Origin: Paraburkholderia piptadeniae
Lineage (GTDB): Bacteria; Pseudomonadota; Gammaproteobacteria; Burkholderiales; Burkholderiaceae
Direction of reading: 5' to 3'
Assembly: GCF_900007165.1 (NCBI RefSeq)
Contig: NZ_CYGY02000030.1
Coordinates: 129,952 to 193,951, forward strand
Length of the DNA stretch: 64,000 nt
Below the pieces are notes generated by a model, which was given only the letters and a program-made list of their open reading frames with translations, searched no databases and was not told where the DNA came from. Of the stretch, positions 35,229 to 44,009 are shown piece by piece. The position numbers and the translations under genes were made by a program. How positions within the stretch are numbered: the first letter of the stretch is position 1; each line of letters opens with the position of its first letter.

Positions 35229-36544
35229 TAATGCCGCGGTGATTGCCGCTCGCCGTGCTTTCGAAGCGTCATCATGGGCACATCTTTCGCCGCATGCGCG
35301 AACACGCACACTGCTGCGCATCGCCGACAAGATCGAGCTGCATGCCGGCGAGCTTGCCGCAATCGAAACCCTGGACAACGGCATGCCGCTGTGGTTCAGC
35401 ACTGCAATCGCAAACGCGGCGAGCGATATCTTTAGATACTACGCGGGATGGTGCTCGAAGATTAACGGAACCACCGAGCCGTCGGATTCGAGACTTTCAT
35501 TTACACATTGCGCGAACCAATTGGCGTGTGCGCGCAGGTCATCCCGTGGAATGCGCCGATCTTGATGGCCGCGATCAAGTTCGCCAATGCCCTATGTTGC
35601 GGCAACACGTTGATATTGAAACCTGCTGAACTTGCCTGCTTAAGTTCCCTGCGAATGGCCGAACTCTTACAGGAGACAGATCTGCCGCCCGGTGTGGTCA
35701 ACGTGCTACCCGGCTTTGGCACAACGGCGGGCGCTGCGCTAGCTCTCCACCCCGACGTCGATAAGATCGCTTTTACGGGATCGACAATCACCGGAAAGTC
35801 TATCGTGCAAGCGGCCACTTCGAACCTGAAGAAGGTGACGCTTGAACTCGGAGGAAAGTCGCCGAATGTGATCTTTCCTGACGCCGATCTTGATCGGGCA
35901 ATCGAGGCTGCCGTTAGAACCTTTTGCCTGAATTCCGGCCAGGTCTGCTCCGCTGGTACCCGTCTGTTCGTGCATGAAAGCATACACGATGAAGTGGCCG
36001 AGCGCTTAACGCGCATTGCGGCGACCTACAAAGTAGGCGACCCGCTTGAGGCAGACACGAAGCTTGGCCCACTGATCTCCGCAAAGCAACGTGATCGTGT
36101 GATGTCATATATCGATTCGGGCCAAGCCGCTGGGGCGACGTTGCGAATGGGCGCGACGCCGTGGACACGAGGGGGCTATTTCGTCGAGCCAACGGTTTTC
36201 GATTGCGTCACGAATGACATGCGTATCGCTCGCGAAGAAATCTTTGGACCGGTCTTATCCATCATCCCTTTCAAAGATGAAGACGATGCGGTCTTCAAGG
36301 GCAACGATTCCACATACGGGCTGTCGGCAGCCGTCTGGACGCGCGACGTCGCGCGTGCACATAAGGTCGCCCGCGCACTTAAGGCAGGTCGCGTGTGGAT
36401 CAACACTTACGGCGAAACCGATCCAGTGATGCCGTTCGGCGGATTCAAACAATCGGGCTGGGGTCGTGAACTCGGCCAGGCATCCATCGACGCCTACACT
36501 CAGGTGAAGGCAGTCATGCTTCGTATGTAGTCAAGGAGGCAACT

Positions 36545-37615
36545 ATGCGTGGTGTCGTATTCAAAGGTGATCGCAAGGTAGAAATCATGAACTTCGCCGA
36601 TCCGGTTCCCGGGCCTGGCGAAGCAGTGATAGAAATCAAGGCTTCAGGCATGTGCGGGAGTGACCTGCATTTCTTCAGGCATGGCCCTGCCGAAGTGATC
36701 CGCGCACTTGGGTTCAAGGATCTGGCGGCGCGCGGAATCGATGAGCACGCTCCGATCATCGGTGGACACGAACCCAGCGGCGTTGTCGCGGCCTTGGGTC
36801 ACGACGTGGACGCGGGTGCGTTCAAGATCGGTGATCGCGTGATGGTATTCCACTATGACGGCTGCAAATACTGCGACTCGTGTCGCACTGGCTGGACGCA
36901 ACTGTGCGATCAGGGTGCCACCGTGTATGGAGTGATCGCGCATGGCGCGCACGCCGACTACATGAAGGTTCCCGTCTCGTCGCTTTTGCATCTGCCGCAG
37001 GAGGTATCGTTTGCGGGAGGCGCTGCCGTGTCATGCGGCACTGGTACCGCCTACGGCGCCCTGCTGAGGCTCGATATTAGTGCGCGGGACACGTTGGCCG
37101 TCTTCGGGCTAGGCCCCGTCGGACTTTCGGCCGCTCAACTCGCCGCCGCGATGGGTGTGGAGGTCATTGGCGTCGATATCAGCGCCGAGCGCGTCGAGCG
37201 CGCCAAGGCGTTCGGTGTAGCGCATGCAATCGATGGCAGCAAACTGGACGCGGTGAGCGAGATTCACAAACTAACCGGGGGCAAAGGCGTTAGTTGCGCG
37301 ATGGACTGCGCTGGAGGCGAGGTTCCGCGGCTTCAGGCGGTGCGGGCAACGAGGCCGTGGGGAAAGATCGCGCTTGTTGCGATCGGCGGCAACTTCACAG
37401 CGGATGCGATGAAAGACCTCATCGGAAAGCAACGAACTATCGTAGGCTCTTATACGTTCTCTTCGACTGGGATGAAAGCCTGCGCGCATTTCATCGCGAA
37501 TCATGGCGTTGATGTCGACGCAATCTTCACGGATCGTTGGCGCCTGGACGAAGCTAGCGCCGCGTATCGTGCGTTTGATGCACAGGCCGGCGGCAAAGGT
37601 GTGTTCGCGTTTTGA
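36545..37615 (+). CDS. Zinc-dependent alcohol dehydrogenase
   Basis: A 356-residue medium-chain dehydrogenase. Catalytic zinc ligands are in SGMCGSD and GGHEPSG. The structural zinc has four Cys in CKYCDSCRTGWTQLC, and the NAD(P) site reads FGLGPVGLSAAQL. AAGGAGG lies seven bases before the ATG. It follows the broken aldehyde dehydrogenase by 14 bp and would have been cotranscribed with it; expression may now depend on read-through from within the IS or downstream of it. It is very similar to the product of 47194-48249, indicating a duplicated cassette. Confidence 0.94.
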   Translation: MRGVVFKGDRKVEIMNFADPVPGPGEAVIEIKASGMCGSDLHFFRHGPAEVIRALGFKDLAARGIDEHAPIIGGHEPSGVVAALGHDVDAGAFKIGDRVMVFHYDGCKYCDSCRTGWTQLCDQGATVYGVIAHGAHADYMKVPVSSLLHLPQEVSFAGGAAVSCGTGTAYGALLRLDISARDTLAVFGLGPVGLSAAQLAAAMGVEVIGVDISAERVERAKAFGVAHAIDGSKLDAVSEIHKLTGGKGVSCAMDCAGGEVPRLQAVRATRPWGKIALVAIGGNFTADAMKDLIGKQRTIVGSYTFSSTGMKACAHFIANHGVDVDAIFTDRWRLDEASAAYRAFDAQAGGKGVFAF

Positions 37616-37632
37616 CGCCGTCCGCATCAGAT

Positions 37633-37682
37633 GATCCCGCCCCCTTCATCAATGGTTTTTCGGGTTGGCGGGGAACGGGATC
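37633..37682 (+). terminator. Possible terminator hairpin after the alcohol dehydrogenase gene
   Basis: GATCCCGCCCC and GGGGAACGGGATC form an 11-bp stem with a 2-nt bulge around a loop of about 25 nt, 18 bp after the stop. There is no T-run after the stem, so intrinsic termination is uncertain. Confidence 0.35.
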
Positions 37683-37925
37683 GGCGATGGTGTTGAGCGC
37701 GCCATGCGTGCTTGAAAATACGTAGGCGCTCAACATGCGCAAACTCAAGATCGCGAGCGAATAAATAGCCATCCGCAACGGCGGTTTCCCTCGTCATTTA
37801 GCTACACTGCTCCAAGCCCTTCCAAACTACGAAACGATCCCGCCGCCTACGTAGACACTATCCCAACATCGCGCATACCGTAAGTGGAGCCAGTACGCTC
37901 TGTCAATCCCGCGAGTCCACCTGAC

Positions 37926-38495
37926 ATGACACTTCAACACGATGACATTACGCGCGAAGAGATTCATCATCGTCGCATTGACATGCACGGCTGCCGTCGC
38001 AGCGACGGACTGTTTGAAGCAACTGCTTTCCTAACCGACCGCAAGACGCATGATTTCCAGCCACCTGCCGCACGCCATGTCTCCGCTTCTGAGCCGATTC
38101 ACGACATTCGCCTCACGATCGTTTTTGACTCAGACATGATAGTGCGCGATGTCAGCGCGTCCCTTTATGCGCATCCATACGAGCAGTGTCTCGGTGGCGG
38201 CGACGCGCTCTCTGCTTTACTCGGCTTGCGCATAGGTGCGGGGTGGAACAGCGAAGTCCGTAAGCGTCTGCCGTCCTCCGATATCTGCACCCATATTAAG
38301 GAGCTGCTCGGGCCCCTCGCGACTACGGCGCTGCAGACGATCTATGGCTTACGCAAGTCTCGACTGGATCAGCGCGACGGAGAAGGCAAACCGATCAAGC
38401 TCGATAGCTGCCATGCGTTTAGCTCGGAGCGGGAACTGGTCAGGCGGCTGTGGCCTGAATACCATCGCCCCTTGTCATCCGAGGACCGAACATGA
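37926..38495 (+). CDS. DUF2889-family protein
   Basis: A 189-residue cytoplasmic protein with the DUF2889 pattern: HHRRIDMHGCRRSDGLFEATAFLTD near the N-terminus, then EPIHDIRLTIVFD, ASLYAHPYEQC and a terminal region with HIKELLGPLATTALQTIY. The function is not established for the family. I chose the ATG at 37926 over a GTG at 37884 for its family-like beginning. It stands alone between the alcohol dehydrogenase and a LysR gene, in a region rich in oxidative enzymes, which is all the context says. Confidence 0.75.
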   Translation: MTLQHDDITREEIHHRRIDMHGCRRSDGLFEATAFLTDRKTHDFQPPAARHVSASEPIHDIRLTIVFDSDMIVRDVSASLYAHPYEQCLGGGDALSALLGLRIGAGWNSEVRKRLPSSDICTHIKELLGPLATTALQTIYGLRKSRLDQRDGEGKPIKLDSCHAFSSERELVRRLWPEYHRPLSSEDRT

Positions 38496-38717
38496 TGCAA
38501 GACGAGCCGATATAAGCGCAGATCTCTCCCGGGTTCTATCGCGACATGCTCGAAGAAGCGTGGCTCGCCAGCGTGCGTGGGACACAGAGTCGGAAGCCGG
38601 GTCCGTCCGGCTCCTCTGGGTACCAACCTTGAAGGCAAGTGGACCTCGGCCCGTTGCGAGTATCCGGTCATGCGCATTTTGGGGAAGCTGATATCCCAGA
38701 ACCATGATTGGAGCACT

Positions 38718-39647
38718 CTACTCGGCTGACTCGTCAGCAGGTTGGTCGAGCAGTTGGTGTACCAATGCGCGCGCGATGGGGTTCTGCTCGCGCCCCCGCG
38801 GCATCGCTATGTGGATCCGGCGCACGGCCCAAGGCTCCGCCAATTCCACCACGGAAACGCGGCTGAACAGTTCGTGGCTGACCAGGCACTCGGGCTGGAT
38901 GGTCACGCCGAATCCTGCCTCAACGAGGCTGACAGCAACGCCGGCGCTGCTTACGTTGTGGCGCGGTTCGAATTCAATGCCAAGACGACGCGACGCAACG
39001 CGGACTGCGCCCCGCATAGCGTGAACCACAATGAGATTCTCATTGAGCAAGTCGGCGAATGAAACACTGGATTGTTTGCTTAATTGATGCCCCTGTGGCA
39101 CGACCGCCACCAAGCGGTCAGTGCGATAAGGCGTGACATCCACTCCGCTCAAATCAAGTTCATGCGTCACTGCGAAAACACCGATGTCGGCCTCCCCACG
39201 CGCGACCGCTTGCACAATTCCGGCATTCTCGACTTCGCGCACGACGAACTCAACGAGCGGATATTCACGCTTAAACTCTCCGAGTTCACGCGCGATGAAT
39301 GGCACGATAATCGAGCGCGCCGAGGCAACGGTGAGCTCTCCGCGTATTCCCTCAGTAAAGGAGGCGATCTCGGCGCGCATATCATCAAGATTATCGAAAA
39401 TCCGTCTGACATAACGCAAAAGCACGGTGCCGGCCTGGCTCGGCGCGACACCTTTCGGACCCCGCTCCAGCAACTTGACGCCCGCAATGTCTTCCAGGTC
39501 CTGAATCCGCTTGGTCGCTGTAGACGCCGCGATGTTCTCGCGAATCGCAGCAAGACCGATCTGTTGTTCCTCGACAGCTGAAACGAACAATTTAAGCGTA
39601 AGCAGATCAACCTGCCGTATCAGATGAAGGCGATTGAAAGTGCCCAT
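38718..39647 (-). CDS. LysR-family transcriptional regulator
   Basis: A 309-residue LysR protein. The start at 39647 (MGTFNRLHLIRQVDLLTLKLF) leaves the usual short lead before the helix-turn-helix. The winged helix includes IAASTATKRIQDLEDIAGVKLLERGPKGVAPSQAG, and the effector domain begins near residue 90. An in-frame start at 39719 would add 24 residues. It faces panD across a 500-bp region and ends 220 bp from the DUF2889 gene, so the target cannot be assigned with confidence. Confidence 0.92.
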   Translation of the reverse strand: MGTFNRLHLIRQVDLLTLKLFVSAVEEQQIGLAAIRENIAASTATKRIQDLEDIAGVKLLERGPKGVAPSQAGTVLLRYVRRIFDNLDDMRAEIASFTEGIRGELTVASARSIIVPFIARELGEFKREYPLVEFVVREVENAGIVQAVARGEADIGVFAVTHELDLSGVDVTPYRTDRLVAVVPQGHQLSKQSSVSFADLLNENLIVVHAMRGAVRVASRRLGIEFEPRHNVSSAGVAVSLVEAGFGVTIQPECLVSHELFSRVSVVELAEPWAVRRIHIAMPRGREQNPIARALVHQLLDQPADESAE

Positions 39648-40147
39648 GTCTGCGCTCCCTTTGTCTTTCTGATATTGCCCGTGCCTGACCGATGGGCATA
39701 CATTTACCCCATGAGGCAACGCAGAGCCACGGGACTGCCACCCTGGCGACTATAGGCCTGCAGCGCGCGACACGCGGGCCCCATCGTAAATCGTACACTA
39801 TCCGCTCCGGGCACGGCTGAAAGCCAGGCAAGTAACTCGTCAGTCAACAGGTGCTCGCGTTGCTAGGTGCAAGTACCCATCTCGCGTCGGCGTCAAATCA
39901 CACGAATGATTGCACCGCTCAAATAGCTGGAACGAGAAAGACGTTCCGGTTCATTGCACGGAACACTCGTCCCGACGACATTGACCCGTTGGTGGTATGC
40001 AGCAAAATTCGAACATGGCGCGGGGACTTCTGTGCCGGCGAGAAACCGCAGCAGATTCGCGAATCCGTGTGTTCTTTGCGGCCGCAGGATCTATAAAATG
40101 CCCCTATGGTCTCGCGACGCATACCGGGTAAATTCAAGGAGACACAC
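39648..40147. other. 500-bp divergent region between lysR and panD
   Basis: No supported gene and no TTCCGTAC element. A TATAAA box at about 40092-40097, 50 bp before the panD start codon, could be the -10 of a panD promoter, but the -35 is weak. Confidence 0.4.
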
Positions 40148-40534
40148 ATGCGACGCAACATGCTTAAATCCAAGATTCACCGTGCCGTAGTGACGCATTG
40201 CGAGTTGCACTACGAAGGCTCCTGCGCGATCGACGAAAACCTCCTTGAAGCAGCAAATATTTTCGAAAATGAACGCATTGAGGTTTGGAACATAAACAAC
40301 GGCGAGCGGTTTTCAACATACGCTATTCGGGGACAACGCGGCAGCGGCATGATCTCACTGAACGGTTCAGCCGCACGTCGTGCACAATTGGGAGATCTCG
40401 TCATTATCGCGACATTTTCAAGTGTCGACGAGGCGGAACTCGTCTCTGGCTGGGAGCCGAAGCTTGTTTTTGTCGATGAAAACAACGAGATAAAGGCGAA
40501 GCGGACTCACGTTCCGGTACAGCAATGGGACTAA
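40148..40534 (+). CDS. panD: Aspartate 1-decarboxylase (pyruvoyl enzyme)
   Basis: A 128-residue PanD with MLKSKIHRAVVTHCELHYEGSC; the Gly-Ser in YEGSC is the self-cleavage site that creates the pyruvoyl group. WNINNGERFSTY holds further active-site residues, and GDLVIIATF follows. It converts aspartate to beta-alanine for pantothenate and hence CoA. AAGGAGA seven bases before the ATG at 40148 fixes the start; an upstream ATG at 40106 would add 14 residues. It is not linked to panB or panC here. Its place among CoA-ester catabolism genes may serve CoA supply, or it may be an additional copy. Confidence 0.95.
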   Translation: MRRNMLKSKIHRAVVTHCELHYEGSCAIDENLLEAANIFENERIEVWNINNGERFSTYAIRGQRGSGMISLNGSAARRAQLGDLVIIATFSSVDEAELVSGWEPKLVFVDENNEIKAKRTHVPVQQWD

Positions 40535-40712
40535 GATCGACTTATTCGACGGTGTACGTCTCAGATGCTCATCACCTTCACCGCCCTCCTCGAATCTCAA
40601 TTCAGAGCACTAGCTCTCCGTCTTTATCGGAGACGTGCTGAGCACAAGCATTGACAAGCGCGCCTCCAATGAGGAGTGTGTAGTCGAACGACCAACACAC
40701 GTGAGGATGACG

Positions 40713-41600
40713 ATGAATGCAGGAACCCGTTTGCCAGGAACGCCCGAGCCAAAGCATATCTGGACAAATGCCGACGGCATTCCGCTCGCAGCGGACAGTT
40801 GGGGCCACCCGGGAAATCCTGTCGTTGTCCTACTGCACGGGGGCGGACAGACTCGTCATGCGTGGGGTTCGACCGGCGCGCTACTGGGCAAGGTCGGATA
40901 TCACGCGGTGGCTTTCGATGCACGCGGACACGGTGATTCAGGCTGGAGCCCTGATGGCGAATACAGTCTTGATGCGCTGGCACGTGACCTTCGATGCATC
41001 GTTGATGCCGTCGGTGCGGAACGGCCGGTACTTGTGGGCGCATCGCTCGGAGGCAGCACAAGTCTCGTTGCGATCGGCGATGGCCATGTCGAATCGAGCG
41101 CGCTCATCCTCGTCGATATAGTTCCATATACAGAGCCAGCGGGCGTCGCTCGAATTCATGCGTTCATGCGACAGAGGCCTGATGGATTCGACACCCTCGA
41201 AGAAGTCGCGGATGCGATCAGCCAGTATCGACCAACGCAATCTCGCCAACACAATCTGAACGGTCTATCGAAAAACGTGCGGGTCGGCGAAGACGGGCGA
41301 TTCCGATGGCACTGGGATCCGCGCTTTATTTCCAAACCCATGGACATTCAACATCGTCACGAACGTCTCTCTGCGTGCGCCCGTCGGCTGACTATGCCAA
41401 CTCTGCTCGTGCGCGGCGCAAGCTCGGATGTTGTCAGCGAAACGGGGGTGCGCGAATTCCTTGAGCTTTGCCCGCATGCGCATTACGTGAATGTCGCTAA
41501 GGCCGGACATATGGTTGCGGGTGACCGTAACGACACGTTCGGCAAAGTCGCAGCTGACTTTCTTTTTCGCTACCTACCGGTTGCTGGTACCCAACCGTAG
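40713..41600 (+). CDS. Alpha/beta-hydrolase (intact paralogue)
   Basis: A 295-residue alpha/beta-hydrolase with the full apparatus: LLHGGGQTRHAW, DARGHGDSGW, nucleophile Ser in VGASLGGSTS, Asp in RGASSDVVSE and His in KAGHMVAG. The lid region (about residues 155-215) contains FDTLEEVADAISQYRP and FRWHWDPRFI, as in epoxide hydrolase or C-C hydrolase-like proteins. The ATG at 40713, six bases after GTGAGG, is preferred to 40707 or 40635. It follows panD by 180 bp and is paralogous to the degenerate copy at 32591. The substrate is unknown. Confidence 0.9.
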   Translation: MNAGTRLPGTPEPKHIWTNADGIPLAADSWGHPGNPVVVLLHGGGQTRHAWGSTGALLGKVGYHAVAFDARGHGDSGWSPDGEYSLDALARDLRCIVDAVGAERPVLVGASLGGSTSLVAIGDGHVESSALILVDIVPYTEPAGVARIHAFMRQRPDGFDTLEEVADAISQYRPTQSRQHNLNGLSKNVRVGEDGRFRWHWDPRFISKPMDIQHRHERLSACARRLTMPTLLVRGASSDVVSETGVREFLELCPHAHYVNVAKAGHMVAGDRNDTFGKVAADFLFRYLPVAGTQP

Positions 41601-41744
41601 CCTCTTCGATGCGGTGTAAGTCGGATCCCGAACGACACCCGCGCGTGTCTCCTTCTCGATTTCTTGTCAGTCCGCGACGACGTAGGATTCCAATCCTCTT
41701 CGAATCGTCGTCATTGAACGCCCCACGTCGACCAAACAATACTT

Positions 41745-41773
41745 TTGACAGATCGAAGTACGGAAATATATTT
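41745..41773 (+). promoter_or_regulatory. Strong promoter with a TTCCGTAC element in its spacer
   Basis: TTGACA (41745-41750) and an ATATTT/TATATT -10 box at 41767-41773 are spaced 16-17 bp. The element CGAAGTACGGAA (41754-41765), an exact reverse match to TTCCGTACTTCG, fills the spacer. A protein bound there should block RNA polymerase. The promoter reads toward the small frame at 41885 and the porin gene. Confidence 0.6.
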
Positions 41774-41884
41774 CGACCAGCGTTGACGCCCGTTCCCTCC
41801 CACGCGCATTGTAAAGGCATGTGATATTCGCTCAGCACGCCTCCGATATCTTGAGCACGTATCCAACATAAAAAAGGAGACTTC

Positions 41885-42133
41885 GTGAGACGATCAGACA
41901 TTGCCTCGCATCCAGGCCCACTGGAAGACTGCAACAGGACATTAGAAGCGCGGCCAAGCCGTCACGCAAGCAAGGACGCTTCAGTCGAATGCACGTGTAG
42001 CGTCTTCACGCGAATGGAAGCTAACAAATCCGGATTCAATCCCATATCTAGCCGCTCCGGCCGAGCGACGAAACTACACACAAGAGCACAAGCGGTTGTG
42101 CGCCGCTCCACCAGGCCGATGCCGACTCATTGA
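41885..42133 (+). CDS. Small unrecognised frame with strong ribosome binding site
   Basis: A GTG start four bases after AAAAAAGGAGA opens 82 codons (MRRSDIASHPGPLED...). It lies 110 bp downstream of the strong promoter at 41745. The protein is basic and rich in Ser, Thr and Arg, with few hydrophobic residues and no family I know. It may be the 5' remnant of a lost gene whose control region survives, or a small protein. I am not sure it is translated. Confidence 0.3.
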   Translation: MRRSDIASHPGPLEDCNRTLEARPSRHASKDASVECTCSVFTRMEANKSGFNPISSRSGRATKLHTRAQAVVRRSTRPMPTH

Positions 42134-42497
42134 ATTAAGCGCATCGGATCGGAAAAGTTAGCGGCGCCAGGGTTAGCCCATTGGGCGAGTATATCGGTAC
42201 AACTCGCTTGATGTCCGTATTATCTACTTAGGAATCCATATTTATAAAAATCACTTTCGTATATTTTTATTATTGCGCTGAATTATAACGACGACCGACG
42301 ATAAGGATTAACCTCTATCAAATCCGATTCTGTTTCGCATTGTCTCCGCTAACTCGGAGAATCGATTTCCTCGCTGTTATCGCCAGAACATTTGGCGACT
42401 ACCGCGTCAAGCAGGCCGGCAACCTGAGATGTCGTACATAACAAAAAAGAAGCTGTCGTTTTCGCCAAAGCTTTTATCAACCGTTGGATCAGGAGAC
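42134..42497. other. AT-rich leader and promoter region of the porin gene
   Basis: The stretch from 42190 to 42300 is far richer in A and T than the surroundings and contains several TATAAT-like hexamers, such as in TATTTATAAAAATC and ATTATAACG. It probably holds the porin promoter; I cannot choose a single -35/-10 pair. Confidence 0.4.
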
Positions 42498-43652
42498 ATG
42501 TCAGTGAAAAAGAGATTTCTGTCGATTGCAGTCCTTGGTGCATGCGCAGGCACCGCATCCGCACAAAGCAGCGTGACGTTGTACGGCCTAATCGATGCCG
42601 GCGTGAATTACATCAATAACGACAACGGAAAGTCGAACGTAACGATGACTACAGGTGTGATCCAGGGCAACCGTTTCGGACTCAGGGGCACTGAAGATCT
42701 CGGCGGAGGGACCAAGGCCATTTTTGTGCTGGAAAACGGCTTCACTGGCGGCGGCGCATTGGCGCAAGGCGGTCGTCTCTTCGGACGGCAGGGGTACGTT
42801 GGAATCCAGAACGAGCGCTTCGGCACGATCACAATGGGGCGTCAGTATGATTCGGTGGTCGACTACGTTCAACCATTGAGCGGCATTGTCTATACTGGCC
42901 TCGCACATCCATTCGACAACGATAACCTCGATAACTCGTTCCGCGTCAACAACTCAATCAAGTTCACAAGCTCCAACTACGGCGGCTTAAAATTTGGCGG
43001 CATGTATGCATTCAGTAATACCGCCACGACCGACACCGGCTCCGGGTTCGCCACCAACCGTCTGTGGAGCGTAGGCGCCGGTTATTCGCTTGGCCAGCTT
43101 TCGTTAGGCGCGGCCTACATGCATCTTAATGCGCCAAACGCGAACACGACGGGCGCCATTTCTGGCGACTATATCAACGTCACGAGCACTTCGCCGCTGC
43201 ACGCAGCCGGGCTGGCGTCGGCCGTGATCCGTGAAGATGTTGCGGCAGCCGGGGCCACCTATCAGGTCGCGGCGGTAAAACTCGGCTTCGTGTATAGCCA
43301 CTCCAAGTTCACCTCCGTCAACGATACCCTGAGGTTTGACAACTACGCAGCGTCAGCTAGCTGGCAGATATCCCCTGTGCTCTTCCTGTCGAGCAACTAC
43401 ACGTTTACCGACGGAAAACTGAGTTCAAAGAATCTGAGCCCCAAGTATCACCAGATCGAGCTCATCGGAGACTACTTCCTGTCCAAGCGCACCGACGTCT
43501 ACCTACTCGGCGCTTATCAGCGCGCAGTCGGTGACGCCACCGTCGCGTCGATCGCACCCGATACCTATGGCGCCGGCGGAACTTCAGCGCCAGACGCATC
43601 GACAACAAAAAATCAGGTGCTCGTCCGGCTCGCCATGCGCCATAAATTCTGA
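42498..43652 (+). CDS. Gram-negative trimeric porin (Burkholderia OmpC-like)
   Basis: A 384-residue outer-membrane porin. The first 23 residues are a signal peptide (MSVKKRFLSIAVLGACAGTASA, cut before QSSVTLYGLIDAG). RFGLRGTEDLGGGTKAIFVLE, FGRQGYVGIQNERFGTITMGRQYD and the terminal aromatic Phe in LVRLAMRHKF are classical for this family. AGGAGAC just before the ATG at 42498 sets the start. It probably provides outer-membrane entry for the acids used by the clusters on either side, but that role is inferred from position only. Confidence 0.95.
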   Translation: MSVKKRFLSIAVLGACAGTASAQSSVTLYGLIDAGVNYINNDNGKSNVTMTTGVIQGNRFGLRGTEDLGGGTKAIFVLENGFTGGGALAQGGRLFGRQGYVGIQNERFGTITMGRQYDSVVDYVQPLSGIVYTGLAHPFDNDNLDNSFRVNNSIKFTSSNYGGLKFGGMYAFSNTATTDTGSGFATNRLWSVGAGYSLGQLSLGAAYMHLNAPNANTTGAISGDYINVTSTSPLHAAGLASAVIREDVAAAGATYQVAAVKLGFVYSHSKFTSVNDTLRFDNYAASASWQISPVLFLSSNYTFTDGKLSSKNLSPKYHQIELIGDYFLSKRTDVYLLGAYQRAVGDATVASIAPDTYGAGGTSAPDASTTKNQVLVRLAMRHKF

Positions 43653-43676
43653 TCGACAGCCTAAACGGAAAGCGTG

Positions 43677-43708
43677 CCGATCTGAGGTGTGTGTTGTCCT
43701 CAGGTCGG
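43677..43708 (+). terminator. Hairpin downstream of the porin gene
   Basis: CCGATCTGAGG and CCTCAGGTCGG pair over 11 positions (one G-T) around a 10-nt loop, 25 bp after the porin stop. There is no T-run, so it may stabilise the mRNA end or terminate weakly. The rest of the 357-bp gap to the next gene shows nothing else. Confidence 0.45.
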
Positions 43709-44009
43709 TGACGCCGTCATCTATCGAGATATCGAGAAAAAGAGCTAACTATCGCATGACGGCGCGGCGACAAAGCCCTTATAAGACCCGTTGCCGCGCT
43801 GTTGCACCGGCGGGGGCCTGCCCTCGCAATCTACAACAACTAGTCCGTGTGCACGCGAACGATCGACGACCGAAACCGCATCCGAATTGATGCCCGCGCA
43901 CCGCTTGATTGGAGAAGGTAACGGTGCGTTGGAAGAGTCTTATAGACGAGGTGATGATAATTTACGAGCGCATACTCTCGCCGGGAATTCCGGTCCGATA
44001 CCGTTTAGG

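Larger units (their letters stand above)
33932..36530 (+). pseudogene. Aldehyde dehydrogenase gene, split by IS630 and frameshifted
   Basis: Residues 1-63 (MNSETSIGNASLD... to EADQTDV) end at the insertion sequence. Joining 34121 to 35231 with one TA copy restores the frame through NAAVIAARRAFEASSW up to GTTEPSDS. A second lesion follows near 35485-35493: the frame shifts by one base before TFIYTLREPIGV, consistent with a single-base deletion. The rest (35493-36530) keeps LELGGKSPN, the catalytic Cys in SGQVCSAGTR and FGGFKQSGWGRELG. The intact gene would encode about 496 residues. It precedes a zinc alcohol dehydrogenase by 14 bp, as does its intact relative at 45667 (there in reverse order relative to transcription). 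Confidence 0.92.

Noticed and set aside
34129..35565. A 478-codon plus-strand frame running through the IS and into the aldehyde dehydrogenase
   Set aside because: The first two thirds are antisense to the transposase; only the end is real aldehyde dehydrogenase sequence. It is not a fusion gene.
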